DNA of 47,246 nucleotides, from NCBI GenBank assembly GCA_964530115.1, contig CAZGYD010000186.1, positions 1-47,246 of the forward strand, in the 5' to 3' direction. How positions within the stretch are numbered: position 1 is the stretch's first letter; each line of letters starts with the position of its first letter. Shown in pieces: positions 22,786 through 33,939 of the stretch. Both the position numbers and the translations under genes were made by a program. The notes beneath the pieces were generated by a model that did not search any database, was not told the DNA's origin, and saw nothing but the letters and a program-made list of their open reading frames with translations. The DNA is from Fen-999 sp964530115 (GTDB lineage Bacteria; Pseudomonadota; Gammaproteobacteria; Burkholderiales; Rhodocyclaceae).

Positions 22786-25423
22786 CCAGCCGCTTGCGGC
22801 CCTCCTCGAGCACGCCGAGGGCGAGCGCGAAGGGCAGCATGAACAGCCAGGCGTCGGCGCCGAGCGGCGCCGTGCCGAACAGGCGGTTGCCCCAAGGTGT
22901 GTAGGCGATCGCGAGCAGGAGCGCGGCTTCGACGGCCAGGGCGAGGAGGAGCAGCGGGTTGCCGCGCAGCGAGAACCGCCAGGCTGGCAGCGTCGGGTGC
23001 CGGCAGACGAAGACATTGACCATCTGGGCCAGCACGATGGCCGCGAGTGTCGCCGTCGTCGCCGCGAGATAGAGCGGCGCGTCCGCCGCCAGCGGCGCGC
23101 CGTATTGCCAGCCGCCCCGATCGAGGACAAAAAAGAATGCCGCCATCGCCGCGACCGCTTCCAGCGGGCCGAGGAAGAGGTAGGCGCGTGCCAGGAGTCC
23201 GCGGGTCAGGAGCTGCTCGCCGCGCGGCCGCGGCGGCCGGCTCATGACGTCCGGATGGGGCGGCTCGGCGCCGAGGGCGAGCGCCGGCAGCATGTCGGTG
23301 CCGAGATCGACGGCGAGGATCTGGATCACCGTCAGCGGCAGCGGGATGCGCAGGAGCACGAAGGCGAGGTAGGGCACGATCTCGGGGATGTTCGAGGTCA
23401 GGATGTAGGTCAGGAACTTGCGGATGTTCTCGAACACCGCGCGGCCTTCCTCGATGGCATTGACGATGGTGGCGAAGTGATCGTCGAGGAGGACGATGTC
23501 GGCGGCCTCGCGTGCCACGTCGGTACCGGTCCGGCCCATGGCGATGCCGATGTCGGCGGCCTTGAGTGCCGGCGCGTCGTTGACGCCGTCGCCGGTGACG
23601 GCGACGGTCTCGCCCCTGGCGCGCAAAGCCTCGACGACACGCAGCTTGTGCTCGGCGCTGACGCGGGCGAAGAGGATTTCGGGGGCGTCGAGCGCGAGTT
23701 GCAGTTCGGCGGCCGACATCCGGGCGAGTTCCCCGCCGGACACGATGCGCGGCGATGCGCCGGCGACGATGCCCGTCTCGCGGGCGATGGCGAGCGCCGT
23801 GCGCGGATGGTCGCCGGTGATCATGATCGCGCGCACGCCGGCCGCATGGCAGCGGGCGACCGCCTCGTGCACGTCGGCGCGCGGCGGATCCTCGAGACCG
23901 ACGAGACCGGCGAGCAGGAGCTTTTCCTCGCCGGCGTCCTCGCCGTCGGCCAGCGGCCGCCAGGCCAGCGCCAGCACGCGCAGGCCCCGGTCGGCCATGT
24001 CGGCCTGCGCCTCTTCGAACCGGCGGCGGGCGGCCTCGTCGAGCGGCCGCGCACTGCCGCGCTCGAGCCAGCCCGAACACAGCGGCAGCACGGCTTCCGG
24101 CGCGCCCTTGCACCAGAGGTTGCGCCGGCCGTGTTCGTCCCGCGTGATGACCGACATGCGCCGCCTGCCGGCATCGAAAGGGATCTCGGCGACGCGCGTC
24201 TCCTCCGGGCCGGGGCCGGCGAAGCGCCAGAGGGCCGCTTCCATCGGGTCGCCGAGCGGCTCTCCGTCGGCAAAGCGCAGCCCGTGGCAGTGACGGGCGA
24301 CGGCGCGAAGCTCGATGTCCGCGGCTCGGGGCCAGCGCTCGGCGGCGAGCACGTGACGGCCGGCGACGTAGAGCTCGCGCACGCTCATGCGGTTCTCGGT
24401 CAGCGTGCCGGTCTTGTCGGTGAGGATCACCGTCGCCGCACCGAGGGCCTCGACCGCCGGCAGGTGGCGCACCAGGGCGTTGCGCCGGGCCATGCGCTGC
24501 GTGGCCATCGCCAGGGCCAGCGTCACCGTCGGCAGCAGGCCCTCGGGCACGTTGGCGACGATGATGCCGATCGCGAACATGAAGTTGGCCCAGAAAGGCA
24601 GGCCGATCGCCTGGCCGACGGCGAAGAAGACGACGCCGAGGCCGACGGCAAGCAGCGCGACGAGCCGCGAGACGCGGCGGATCTCGCGTTGCAGCGGCGA
24701 CTCCGTGTCGCCCGTCGTTTGCGTGAGGTGCGCGAGCTGGCCGAACTCGGTGCGCATGCCCGTGGCGAAGACCACGGCGCGGCACTCGCCCGAGAGCACG
24801 GTGGTTCCCGCGAAGAGCAGGTTGCGGGCGGTGAGCGGATCGGCGGCTTCCGGATCGGCTTCGGCTGTGCGCGTCACGGGTTGCGACTCGCCGGTCAGCG
24901 TCGCGAGATTCACGCGCAGGCCGAAGGCCTCGACGATGCGGCAGTCGGCCGGCACGAGAGCGCCTTCGGCGAGCAGCACCAGGTCGCCGGGCACGACTTC
25001 TTCGGCGGGCATCACCTGCACGCGGCCCTCGCGCAGCACCTCGACCCGGCGCGGCAGCAGCTCGCGCAGCGCTGCCAGCGCCCGTTCGGCGCGGTGGCTC
25101 TGCCAGAAGGAGAACAGGCCATTGACGACGATCACGGCGACGATCGCGAAGCCGAGCCGGGCCATGCCCTGGCCGGGATCGAAATGCTCGGAGGCGAAGG
25201 CGAGCAGCGCGGCAAACCAGAGCAGCAGCGCGAAGAAATGCGTGAACTCGCGCGCGAAACTCAGCCAGGGTGACACGCCGGCGACGGCCTCGATGCGGTT
25301 CGCGCCGAACTCGGCCAGCCGTCGCGCCGCTTCGCCATGCGATAATCCGCCGCCTCCGCTGCCCAGCGCCACGAGCGCCTCGCCGGCCGGAAGCTGCGCG
25401 ATCTGGATACCTGCCGCCTTCAT
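22742..25423 (-). CDS. P2-type cation-transporting ATPase
   Basis: 893 residues. Phosphorylation motif DKTGTLTENRMSV (Asp336), actuator motif LTGESQPV, nucleotide-binding KGAPE, and hinge TGDGVNDAPALK are all intact. The membrane motif VANVPEGLLPTVTLALAMATQRMARRN resembles the P2C (Na,K-ATPase-like) and Ca-ATPase groups, so Na+/K+ or Ca2+ are likelier cargoes than heavy metals; there is no N-terminal CXXC domain. ATG 25423 follows GGGCGAG. Residues 49-57 (GVSPWLSFA), just before the first helix, are a variant copy of the dispersed repeat. Divergent from the EamA gene by 36 bases. Confidence 0.92.
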   Translation of the reverse strand: MKAAGIQIAQLPAGEALVALGSGGGGLSHGEAARRLAEFGANRIEAVAGVSPWLSFAREFTHFFALLLWFAALLAFASEHFDPGQGMARLGFAIVAVIVVNGLFSFWQSHRAERALAALRELLPRRVEVLREGRVQVMPAEEVVPGDLVLLAEGALVPADCRIVEAFGLRVNLATLTGESQPVTRTAEADPEAADPLTARNLLFAGTTVLSGECRAVVFATGMRTEFGQLAHLTQTTGDTESPLQREIRRVSRLVALLAVGLGVVFFAVGQAIGLPFWANFMFAIGIIVANVPEGLLPTVTLALAMATQRMARRNALVRHLPAVEALGAATVILTDKTGTLTENRMSVRELYVAGRHVLAAERWPRAADIELRAVARHCHGLRFADGEPLGDPMEAALWRFAGPGPEETRVAEIPFDAGRRRMSVITRDEHGRRNLWCKGAPEAVLPLCSGWLERGSARPLDEAARRRFEEAQADMADRGLRVLALAWRPLADGEDAGEEKLLLAGLVGLEDPPRADVHEAVARCHAAGVRAIMITGDHPRTALAIARETGIVAGASPRIVSGGELARMSAAELQLALDAPEILFARVSAEHKLRVVEALRARGETVAVTGDGVNDAPALKAADIGIAMGRTGTDVAREAADIVLLDDHFATIVNAIEEGRAVFENIRKFLTYILTSNIPEIVPYLAFVLLRIPLPLTVIQILAVDLGTDMLPALALGAEPPHPDVMSRPPRPRGEQLLTRGLLARAYLFLGPLEAVAAMAAFFFVLDRGGWQYGAPLAADAPLYLAATTATLAAIVLAQMVNVFVCRHPTLPAWRFSLRGNPLLLLALAVEAALLLAIAYTPWGNRLFGTAPLGADAWLFMLPFALALGVLEEGRKRLVSAFARRESTPARP
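25254..25279 (-). repeat. Dispersed 26-bp repeat, diverged copy in the cation ATPase gene
   Basis: Three mismatches to the 26-base consensus. Coding reading GVSPWLSFA, the reverse-frame product otherwise seen as GVLPRLSF, at residues 49-57 upstream of the first membrane helix. Confidence 0.75.
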
Positions 25424-25459
25424 CACTCGCCCGAACGTCGCCGTGTGGCCCGATCCAGT

Positions 25460-26386
25460 ATGGCACCAAATCTGACAGGCGGCGTGCTGCTGGCCATCCT
25501 TGCGGCCTTTGGCCTCTCGACCAAGGCCATTTTCGTCAAGCTCGCCTATGCAGCGACGCCCGTCGATGCGGTCACGCTTCTGGCGCTGCGCATGGTGTTC
25601 TCGCTGCCGGTCTTCCTCTGGGTCGGCCTGCGCGAATCGCGCGGCGCGCGGCCGCTCTCGCCGCGCGAGTGGGCGGGAATCGTCGCCCTCGGGCTGCTCG
25701 GCTACTACGGTGCCAGCATCCTCGACTTCCTCGGCCTGCAATACATTACGGTCGGCCTCGAGCGGCTGATCCTGTTTACCTATCCGACGCTGACGCTGCT
25801 GATCGGCGCCTGGTATGCCGGCCAAGCCATCGGCCGGCGCGAATGGGCCGCGGTGGTGCTGTGCTACACCGGTATCGCCGCGGCCTTCGCCCACGATCTG
25901 AACTGGTCGGCCGGGACTACCTCGGTCTGGATCGGCGCCGCGTTCGTCTTCGGCGCCTCGCTCTCGTATGCGCTCTACCTCGCGGGCAGCGGGCCGATGC
26001 TGGCGCGGGTCGGCGTCGCCCGTTTCACCGCGCTGGCCATGCTGGTGTCGACCGCCGCCGTGTTCGGCCATTTCCTCGCCACGCGGCCGTTGTCGGCGCT
26101 CGTCCTGCCGCCGACGGTCTATGGCTATGGCATGGCCATGGCGCTCTTCTCGACCGTGATGCCGGTGTTCGCCCAGTCGGCGGCGATCCGCCGCATCGGT
26201 GCCGGGCGCGCGGCGCTCGTCGGCACCATCGGCCCCTTGATGACCATCGCGCTCGGCTGGTGGCTGCTCGACGAACCGATCTCGGCCTTGCAGCTCGCGG
26301 GCATCGCGCTGGTGATGTCCGGTGTCGTGCTGGTCAGCCGAGGCCGAGACGGCGGGCAATCTCCAGCGTCAGGCCGGCCTGGTTGA
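25460..26386 (+). CDS. EamA/DMT-family transporter
   Basis: 308 residues with about ten hydrophobic helices in two homologous halves (VLLAILAAFGLSTKAIFVK and ALFSTVMPVFAQSAAIRRIG begin similar blocks), ending WLLDEPISALQLAGIALVMSGVVL, typical of EamA permeases. The family exports metabolites or drugs; the substrate is unknown. ATG 25460 is chosen over GTG 25445 because the protein then opens directly into the first helix, but neither has a convincing ribosome site. The 3' end overlaps the convergent metF by 53 bases. Confidence 0.88.
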   Translation: MAPNLTGGVLLAILAAFGLSTKAIFVKLAYAATPVDAVTLLALRMVFSLPVFLWVGLRESRGARPLSPREWAGIVALGLLGYYGASILDFLGLQYITVGLERLILFTYPTLTLLIGAWYAGQAIGRREWAAVVLCYTGIAAAFAHDLNWSAGTTSVWIGAAFVFGASLSYALYLAGSGPMLARVGVARFTALAMLVSTAAVFGHFLATRPLSALVLPPTVYGYGMAMALFSTVMPVFAQSAAIRRIGAGRAALVGTIGPLMTIALGWWLLDEPISALQLAGIALVMSGVVLVSRGRDGGQSPASGRPG

Positions 26387-27167
26387 GCGTGTAGAAGTGC
26401 AGGCCCGGGGCGCCGCCGCGAATCAGGCGCTCGCACAGCGCCGTGACCACGTCGAGGCCGAAAGCCCGGATCGATTCGGCATCGTCGCCGTAGGCCTCGA
26501 ACTGCTTGCGCATCCAGCGCGGGATCTCGGCGCCGCAGTTGTCGGCGAAGCGCGAAAGCTTCGAGAAGCTCGCGATCGGCATGATTCCGGGCACGATGGG
26601 AATCGACACGCCGGCGCGGCGCGCGCGCTCGACGAACTGCTCGTAGGCGTCGGCGTTGTAGAAGAACTGCGTGATCGCGCCGTCGGCGCCGGCCTCGACC
26701 TTGCGCTTGAAGTTGGCGAGGTCCTCCTGCGGCGAGCGCGCCTGCGGATGGACTTCGGGATAGGCGGCGACCTCGATGCGGAACCAGTCGCCGGTCTCGG
26801 CGCGGATGAAGTCGACGAGCTCGTTGGCGTAGCGCAGCTCGCCGGGCTCGGCCATGCCCGAGGGCAGATCGCCGCGCAGGGCGACGAGGCGGCGGATGCC
26901 CGCCCCGCGGTAGCGCGCGAGGATTTCGCGGATGCGTGCCCTGGTCGAGCCGATGCAGGAGAGGTGCGGCGCGGCCTCGAGCCCGGCGGCGCGGATCTCG
27001 GCGACGGTCTCGAAGGTACGCTCCTGCGTCGAGCCGCCGGCGCCGAAGGTCACCGAGAAAAAGGCCGGCCTCAGTACCGAGAGCGCCGCCCAGGTCGCGC
27101 GCAGCTTCTCGGCGCCTTCGGCCGTCTGCGGCGGGAAGAATTCGATGGAAAGCTCAATGTCTGCCAT
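26334..27167 (-). CDS. metF: Methylenetetrahydrofolate reductase MetF
   Basis: 277 residues from ATG 27167. MADIELSIEFFPPQ carries the catalytic Glu9 (EFFPP), with FGAGGST and HLSCIGSTRARI further on. It is a flavoprotein making 5-methyl-THF for methionine synthesis. The start lies 14 bases inside the end of tlyA. With metK and ahcY in the same run it completes much of the methyl cycle; the methionine synthase itself is not in the window. Confidence 0.95.
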   Translation of the reverse strand: MADIELSIEFFPPQTAEGAEKLRATWAALSVLRPAFFSVTFGAGGSTQERTFETVAEIRAAGLEAAPHLSCIGSTRARIREILARYRGAGIRRLVALRGDLPSGMAEPGELRYANELVDFIRAETGDWFRIEVAAYPEVHPQARSPQEDLANFKRKVEAGADGAITQFFYNADAYEQFVERARRAGVSIPIVPGIMPIASFSKLSRFADNCGAEIPRWMRKQFEAYGDDAESIRAFGLDVVTALCERLIRGGAPGLHFYTLNQAGLTLEIARRLGLG

Positions 27168-27981
27168 GACGCATCCAGAGGAAGAATTCGCGGTTGCCGT
27201 CGCCGCCCGTGATCGGGCTGTCGAAGAAGTCGAGTACTTCGAGCCCCGCTCCGGCGGCGGCGCGGCGCAGCTTGTCCTCGACCACGGCGTAGAGCGAAGC
27301 ATCGCGGACGATGCCGCCCTTGCCCACGTTCTCCGGCCCGACCTCGAACTGCGGCTTGACGAGGAGCAGCAGCTCGCCTGCGGGCGCGAGCAGCGCCGGC
27401 AGCTGCGGCAGCACGAGCGTCAGCGAGATGAACGACAGATCGGCGACGATCAGCTCGAACTGGCGTGTTACCGCGGCTGAGTTTTGCGGAATCGCGTTTT
27501 GCAGGTCGCGGGCATTGACGCCTTCGATGCTGGTCACGCGCGGATCGGCGGCGAGCCGCGGATGCAGCTGGCCGTGGCCGACGTCGATGCCGGTGACCGA
27601 GGCGGCGCCGGCCTGGAGCAGGCAGTCGGTGAACCCGCCGGTGCTCTGGCCGAGGTCGAGGCAGTGCCTGCCGGCGACGGCGATGCCGGTGTGGGCGAGC
27701 GCGCCCGCGAGCTTGAGCCCGCCGCGCGAGACATAGCGGTCGCCGTCGCCCGCCGCGACGACGAGTTCGGCGTTTTCGGGGAGAACGAGCGAGGGCTTGC
27801 CGACGGGGCCGCCGGCCCACGAGACGCGGCCTGCCTCGATCAGCCGCTGCGCCGCCGTGCGCGAGGGTGCGAGCCTGCGTTCGACGAGCAACTGGTCGGC
27901 GCGCGTGCCGTGGGGGGCCGGCCGGGCGCGCGCGGCCGGCTTCGCGCGCGCTCGCGCGGCCCGGGCGTGGAACGAGTCCAT
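27154..27981 (-). CDS. tlyA: TlyA-family rRNA 2'-O-methyltransferase/hemolysin-like protein
   Basis: 275 residues from ATG 27981 (GAGG six bases upstream; ATG 27987 would be too close). S4 RNA-binding domain (TRADQLLVERRLAPSRTAAQ, about 27-85) followed by an FtsJ-type methyltransferase (GRHCLDLGQSTGGFTDCLLQ, LIVADLSFISLTLVLPQL). Family members methylate rRNA ribose. The segment Q166-Q174 (QNSAAVTRQ), just before the strand leading to VADLSFISL, is encoded by the dispersed repeat in a third reading frame. It overlaps metF by 14 bases and follows ahcY by 8; co-transcription with SAM-cycle genes is apparent. Confidence 0.9.
   Translation of the reverse strand: MDSFHARAARARAKPAARARPAPHGTRADQLLVERRLAPSRTAAQRLIEAGRVSWAGGPVGKPSLVLPENAELVVAAGDGDRYVSRGGLKLAGALAHTGIAVAGRHCLDLGQSTGGFTDCLLQAGAASVTGIDVGHGQLHPRLAADPRVTSIEGVNARDLQNAIPQNSAAVTRQFELIVADLSFISLTLVLPQLPALLAPAGELLLLVKPQFEVGPENVGKGGIVRDASLYAVVEDKLRRAAAGAGLEVLDFFDSPITGGDGNREFFLWMRHGRH
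27462..27487 (+). repeat. Dispersed 26-bp repeat, copy in tlyA
   Basis: One mismatch to the core (GTGTTACCGCGG) and one in the flank (TTTTGC). The coding strand reads QNSAAVTRQ, a different frame from the KLSRGNTP copies. Confidence 0.88.
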
Positions 27982-27989
27982 GCCCATCC

Positions 27990-29402
<1,413 letters not shown>

Positions 29403-29412
29403 GGGCAATTCT

Positions 29413-29437
29413 CCATTCGACTTTGAAAGTGGAATGG
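29413..29437 (-). promoter_or_regulatory. Ribosome-site hairpin downstream of the SAH aptamer
   Basis: On the minus strand CCATTC and GAATGG pair, continued by ACTTT and AAAGT. The 3' side runs into GGAG, the ahcY ribosome site (29414-29411), and the 5' side shares two bases (29436-29437) with the aptamer pseudoknot strand. Aptamer folding and this hairpin therefore compete, as expected of an ON switch. Confidence 0.65.
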
Positions 29438-29503
29438 GCGCCGTTCGGTGGAGGCTTCCTGCCCGAGCCTGACGGTGTCGCCACCGCTGCAGCGCCCCTC
29501 GGG
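29436..29503 (-). promoter_or_regulatory. SAH riboswitch (S-adenosylhomocysteine aptamer) of ahcY
   Basis: In RNA sense the leader shows CCCGAGGGGCGCTGCAGCGG, a hairpin CGGTG-GCGA-CACCG with a GNRA tetraloop, CAGGCTCGGG, and later AACGGCGCCC. These are the conserved blocks of the SAH riboswitch in order. P1 pairs GCCCGAG with CTCGGGC, and GGGCGC pairs with the distal GCGCCC as the pseudoknot. It sits between metK and ahcY. The known class turns on SAH hydrolase when SAH builds up. Confidence 0.9.
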
Positions 29504-29518
29504 CGGGAAGCCGGAATC

Positions 29519-30685
<1,167 letters not shown>

Positions 30686-30708
30686 ACAACTGCTCCTGAA
30701 AACGAAAC

Positions 30709-30740
30709 GCCCCACAACACGGCGAAGCCAGCTGCGGGGC
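30709..30740 (-). promoter_or_regulatory. Leader hairpin upstream of metK
   Basis: In RNA sense GCCCCGCA pairs with TGTGGGGC (8 bp with one G-U), enclosing an inner GGC-TTC-GCC. It ends about 10 bases before the ribosome site AGGAG. It does not match any SAM riboswitch class I can recall. It could be an attenuator-like or protein-binding leader. Confidence 0.4.
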
Positions 30741-30897
30741 GACGGAGCAGGCGACGCTTTAGCAGATTTTCCCGGCTCGGACGCGCGCTCGACCCTCTGC
30801 GCTCGCCCCGGGACCGCCCTGCAAGTTGTCCTGATTAACTCGGCGGAAACGGCATAATTCTAACTTTTTTTAGGTCGGGGTCAAACCCGGCGGCATC

Positions 30898-31728
30898 ATG
30901 GCCTTCCTGTTTCGCCTGTCGTCCCGTCTGCCGCTGCCGGTACTGCACAACCTCGGCGCGGCGCTGGGCTGGCTGGTCTGGCTGCTTTCGTCGCGGTACC
31001 GCCGGCTGCTGCGGGAAAACATCGAGGCGGCCGGATTCGCGCACGTGCGGACCGCCGCCATCGCCGAGGCGGGCAAGGGCATCGCCGAGCTTCCCTTCGT
31101 CTGGGGCCGGCCGGTCGATGAAGTGCTCGCGAGCATCCACGGCACGGAAGGCTGGCAGATCGTCGAGGCCGCGCGCGCGGAGGGCCGGCCTCTGCTCTTC
31201 CTCACGCCCCATCTCGGCTGTTTCGAAATCCTCGGGCCCTTTCTCGGCAGCCGCGGGCCGCTCACGGCGCTCTACCGGCAAAGCCGGCTTCCCTGGGCCG
31301 AGGCGTTGATCCGCGAGGGGCGGGGACGTTCGCTGACGCTGGCGGCCGCGGACAGGAGCGGCGTGCGCATGCTTCTTTCGGCGCTCAAGCGCAAGGAGGC
31401 CGTGATCCTGCTGCCGGACCAGGTGCCCGGCCAGGGCGAGGGCGTCTGGGCGCCGTTTTTCGGCCGGCCGGCGTTCACGATGACGCTCGCGGCCCGACTC
31501 ACCGAAATCGAGGGCGTCGTCCCGGTGTTCGCCTTTGCCGAGCGCCTGCTCTACGGCGCCGGCTACCGGCTTCACTTCCGCGCCCCGGCGACGCCGCTCG
31601 CAGGAGATCTGCCGACGCGCGTGGCACGAATCAACGCCGAGATCGAGGATCTCGTCCGCGCCTGTCCGGAGCAGTACCTGTGGAGCTACAACCGCTACAA
31701 GCGCCCGGCGGGCGCGACGGCGCCATGA
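30898..31728 (+). CDS. LpxL/HtrB-family lipid A acyltransferase (first of a tandem pair)
   Basis: 276 residues. N-terminal membrane anchor (about 10-30) and the acyltransferase H-X4-E motif in FLTPHLGCFEILGP, followed by VILLPDQVPGQGEGVWAPFFG, typical of late acyltransferases that add secondary chains to lipid A. The C-terminus YLWSYNRYKRP is also typical. The next gene is a diverged paralog, so this pair may supply both secondary acyl chains. Divergent from metK. Confidence 0.88.
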   Translation: MAFLFRLSSRLPLPVLHNLGAALGWLVWLLSSRYRRLLRENIEAAGFAHVRTAAIAEAGKGIAELPFVWGRPVDEVLASIHGTEGWQIVEAARAEGRPLLFLTPHLGCFEILGPFLGSRGPLTALYRQSRLPWAEALIREGRGRSLTLAAADRSGVRMLLSALKRKEAVILLPDQVPGQGEGVWAPFFGRPAFTMTLAARLTEIEGVVPVFAFAERLLYGAGYRLHFRAPATPLAGDLPTRVARINAEIEDLVRACPEQYLWSYNRYKRPAGATAP

Positions 31729-31756
31729 AACGCTACCCTTCCGTGGAGCGTGCGCG

Positions 31757-32629
31757 ATGACCCGCGTGGTGCTCGCCGTCCTGTGGCTGCTGCACTGGCT
31801 GCCGCTGCCGGTGCTCGCCGTGCTCGGCCGCGGGCTCGGCCGGCTGTTCCACCGTTTCGGCCGGGAACGCAGGCACGTCGTGCTCACCAATCTGGGCCTG
31901 TGCTTCCCGGAACTGTCGGCAGAAGAAAGGTCAGCCCTGGCGCTGCGCCATTTCGAGGCCGTCGGCCGCAGCCTCGTCGAGCGCGGGCTGGCCTGGTGGG
32001 CGCCGCCGGCACGCCTGCGGCGGCTGGTGCGCATCGGGCATCCCGAGCGGCTGCGTGCGTACGCGGGCCGGCCGGCGATCCTGCTGGTGCCGCATTTCGT
32101 CGGCCTCGACCTCTGCGGCACCCGCGTGACCATGGACTTCGACATCGTCAGCATCTACGCACGCCAGAAGGATCCGCTCGTCGATCGCATGCTCTACCGC
32201 GGGCGCACGCGCTTCGGCGACCAGCTCATCCTCTCGCGCCAGGAGGGCATGCGGCCGGTGGTGCGTGCGCTCAAGGAGGGACGGCCGCTCTACTATCTTC
32301 CCGACATGGACTACGGCCCGCGCGACGCCATCTTCGTGCCTTTCTTCGGCGTGCCCGCAGCGACGATCCCGGCGCTGTCGCGGCTCGCGCGCCTGACCGG
32401 CGCCGTCGTGCTGCCGGGCATCGCGCGCATGCTGCCGGGCGGGGGCGGCTACGTGTTCGAGATCGGCGAGGCCTGGACGGACTTCCCGGGGGAGAGCATC
32501 GAGGCCGACACGCGGCGCATGAATGCCTTCATCGAAGCGGCGGTGCGCGAAATGCCTGAGCAGTACTACTGGGTGCACAAGCGCTTCAAGACCCGGCCGC
32601 CCGGCGAGAAGAGCGTCTATGAACGCTGA
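31757..32629 (+). CDS. LpxL/HtrB-family lipid A acyltransferase (second of a tandem pair)
   Basis: 290 residues from ATG 31757 (GGAG eight bases upstream). Membrane anchor (about 3-22), H-X4-D motif in LVPHFVGLDLCGT, PLYYLPDMDYGPRDAIFVPFFG, and the ending EQYYWVHKRFKTRPPGE, close to LpxL. It shares the overall plan of the preceding gene but differs throughout, so this is an old duplication. It starts 28 bases after the first gene's stop. Confidence 0.9.
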   Translation: MTRVVLAVLWLLHWLPLPVLAVLGRGLGRLFHRFGRERRHVVLTNLGLCFPELSAEERSALALRHFEAVGRSLVERGLAWWAPPARLRRLVRIGHPERLRAYAGRPAILLVPHFVGLDLCGTRVTMDFDIVSIYARQKDPLVDRMLYRGRTRFGDQLILSRQEGMRPVVRALKEGRPLYYLPDMDYGPRDAIFVPFFGVPAATIPALSRLARLTGAVVLPGIARMLPGGGGYVFEIGEAWTDFPGESIEADTRRMNAFIEAAVREMPEQYYWVHKRFKTRPPGEKSVYER

Positions 32630-32661
32630 ATGGCCGCCCGCCCCTCTGCTAAGATCGGCCC

Positions 32662-33075
32662 ATGTTCGCCAACCCCGCCCCCGACGCGATCCTTGCCCTG
32701 CTCCGCGAGGTGAAGACCATCGCCGTGGTCGGTCTTTCGGACAATCCGGACCGGCCGAGCCATCGCGTCGCCAAGGCGTTGCAGGGTTTCGGCTACCGGA
32801 TCGTCCCGGTGCGCCCCGGCGTGCGCGAGGTGCTCGGCGAAAAGGCTTACCCGAGCCTGGCCGAGCTGCCCGTCATGCCCGATCTGGTCGATGTCTTCCG
32901 CGCGCCGGAGCATGTGCCGGCGATCGTCGACCAATGCCTCGCCATGGGCGTCAGGCGGCTCTGGCTCCAGGAGGGCGTGGTCCACGAGGCCGCCGCGACA
33001 AAGGCACGGCAGGGCGGCATGACGGTGGTCATGGACCGCTGCATCTGGAAGGACTACGTGGCACTCGCGCCGTGA
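32662..33075 (+). CDS. CoA-binding-domain protein (YccU type)
   Basis: 137 residues forming a single CoA-binding Rossmann domain: KTIAVVGLSDNPDRPSHRVA near the N-terminus and RRLWLQEGVVHEAA later. The family is widespread and of uncertain function; it resembles the N-terminal domain of succinyl-CoA synthetase alpha. It lies 10 bases upstream of dapF. Confidence 0.88.
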   Translation: MFANPAPDAILALLREVKTIAVVGLSDNPDRPSHRVAKALQGFGYRIVPVRPGVREVLGEKAYPSLAELPVMPDLVDVFRAPEHVPAIVDQCLAMGVRRLWLQEGVVHEAAATKARQGGMTVVMDRCIWKDYVALAP

Positions 33076-33085
33076 CCCTCGAACC

Positions 33086-33931
33086 ATGAAAGTGAAATTC
33101 ACCAAGATGCACGGCCTCGGCAACGATTTCGTCGTGCTCGACGCCATCCACCAGCCCTTCGTGCCCAATGCCGAGCAGGTACGTTTCCTCGCCGACCGTC
33201 ATTTCGGCATCGGCTGCGACCAGGTGCTCGTGGTCGAGGAACCGGGCCGGCCGGGCATCGATTTCCGCTACCGGATCTTCAATGCCGACGGCGGCGAAGT
33301 CGAGCAGTGCGGCAACGGCGCGCGCTGCTTCGCGCGCTTCGTCCATGATCATGGCCTGACCGACAAGCGCATGATCCGCGTCGAGACGAAGGCCGGCATC
33401 ATCGAGCCGCGCCTCGAAGACGACGGCCAGGTCACGGTCGATATGGGCGTGCCGCGGCTCATGCCTCAGGACGTGCCCTTCGTCACCGACCGCACCGATG
33501 TCGTGCAGCCGCTCGCGGTCGCCGACAAGGTCTTCGAGATCACCGCCGTATCGATGGGCAATCCGCATGCGGTACAGGTCGTCATCGATGTCGACGATTT
33601 CCCGGTTGCCCGCTACGGGCCGCTGATCGAACACCATGAGCGCTTCCCGCGCCGCGTCAATGCCGGCTTCATGGAAATCGTCGACCGGCATGCGATCCGG
33701 CTGCGCGTCTGGGAGCGCGGCGCCGGGGAGACGCTCGCCTGCGGCACCGGCGCCTGCGCCGCGGTCGTCGCCGGCATCCTTCGCGGCCTGCTCGACTCGC
33801 CGGTGCGGGTCGAGACCCGTGGCGGTCGGCTGCGCATCGCCTGGGCCGGCCCCAACCACCCGGTGATGATGACCGGGCCGGCCGTCACCGTTTTCGAGGG
33901 CGAGGCGATCCTGCCCGCCGAACTCTCCTGA
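33086..33931 (+). CDS. dapF: Diaminopimelate epimerase DapF
   Basis: 281 residues. MKVKFTKMHGLGNDFVVLDA start, first catalytic Cys in VEQCGNGARCFARF and the second in GETLACGTGACAAV. It converts LL- to meso-diaminopimelate for lysine and peptidoglycan. It heads the conserved dapF-DUF484-xerC order. Confidence 0.97.
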   Translation: MKVKFTKMHGLGNDFVVLDAIHQPFVPNAEQVRFLADRHFGIGCDQVLVVEEPGRPGIDFRYRIFNADGGEVEQCGNGARCFARFVHDHGLTDKRMIRVETKAGIIEPRLEDDGQVTVDMGVPRLMPQDVPFVTDRTDVVQPLAVADKVFEITAVSMGNPHAVQVVIDVDDFPVARYGPLIEHHERFPRRVNAGFMEIVDRHAIRLRVWERGAGETLACGTGACAAVVAGILRGLLDSPVRVETRGGRLRIAWAGPNHPVMMTGPAVTVFEGEAILPAELS

Positions 33932-33939
33932 GAACCGAC

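Noticed and set aside
30686..30897. Known SAM riboswitch upstream of metK
   Set aside because: A hairpin is present but none of the conserved blocks of SAM classes I can recall are seen; kept only as an unassigned leader.
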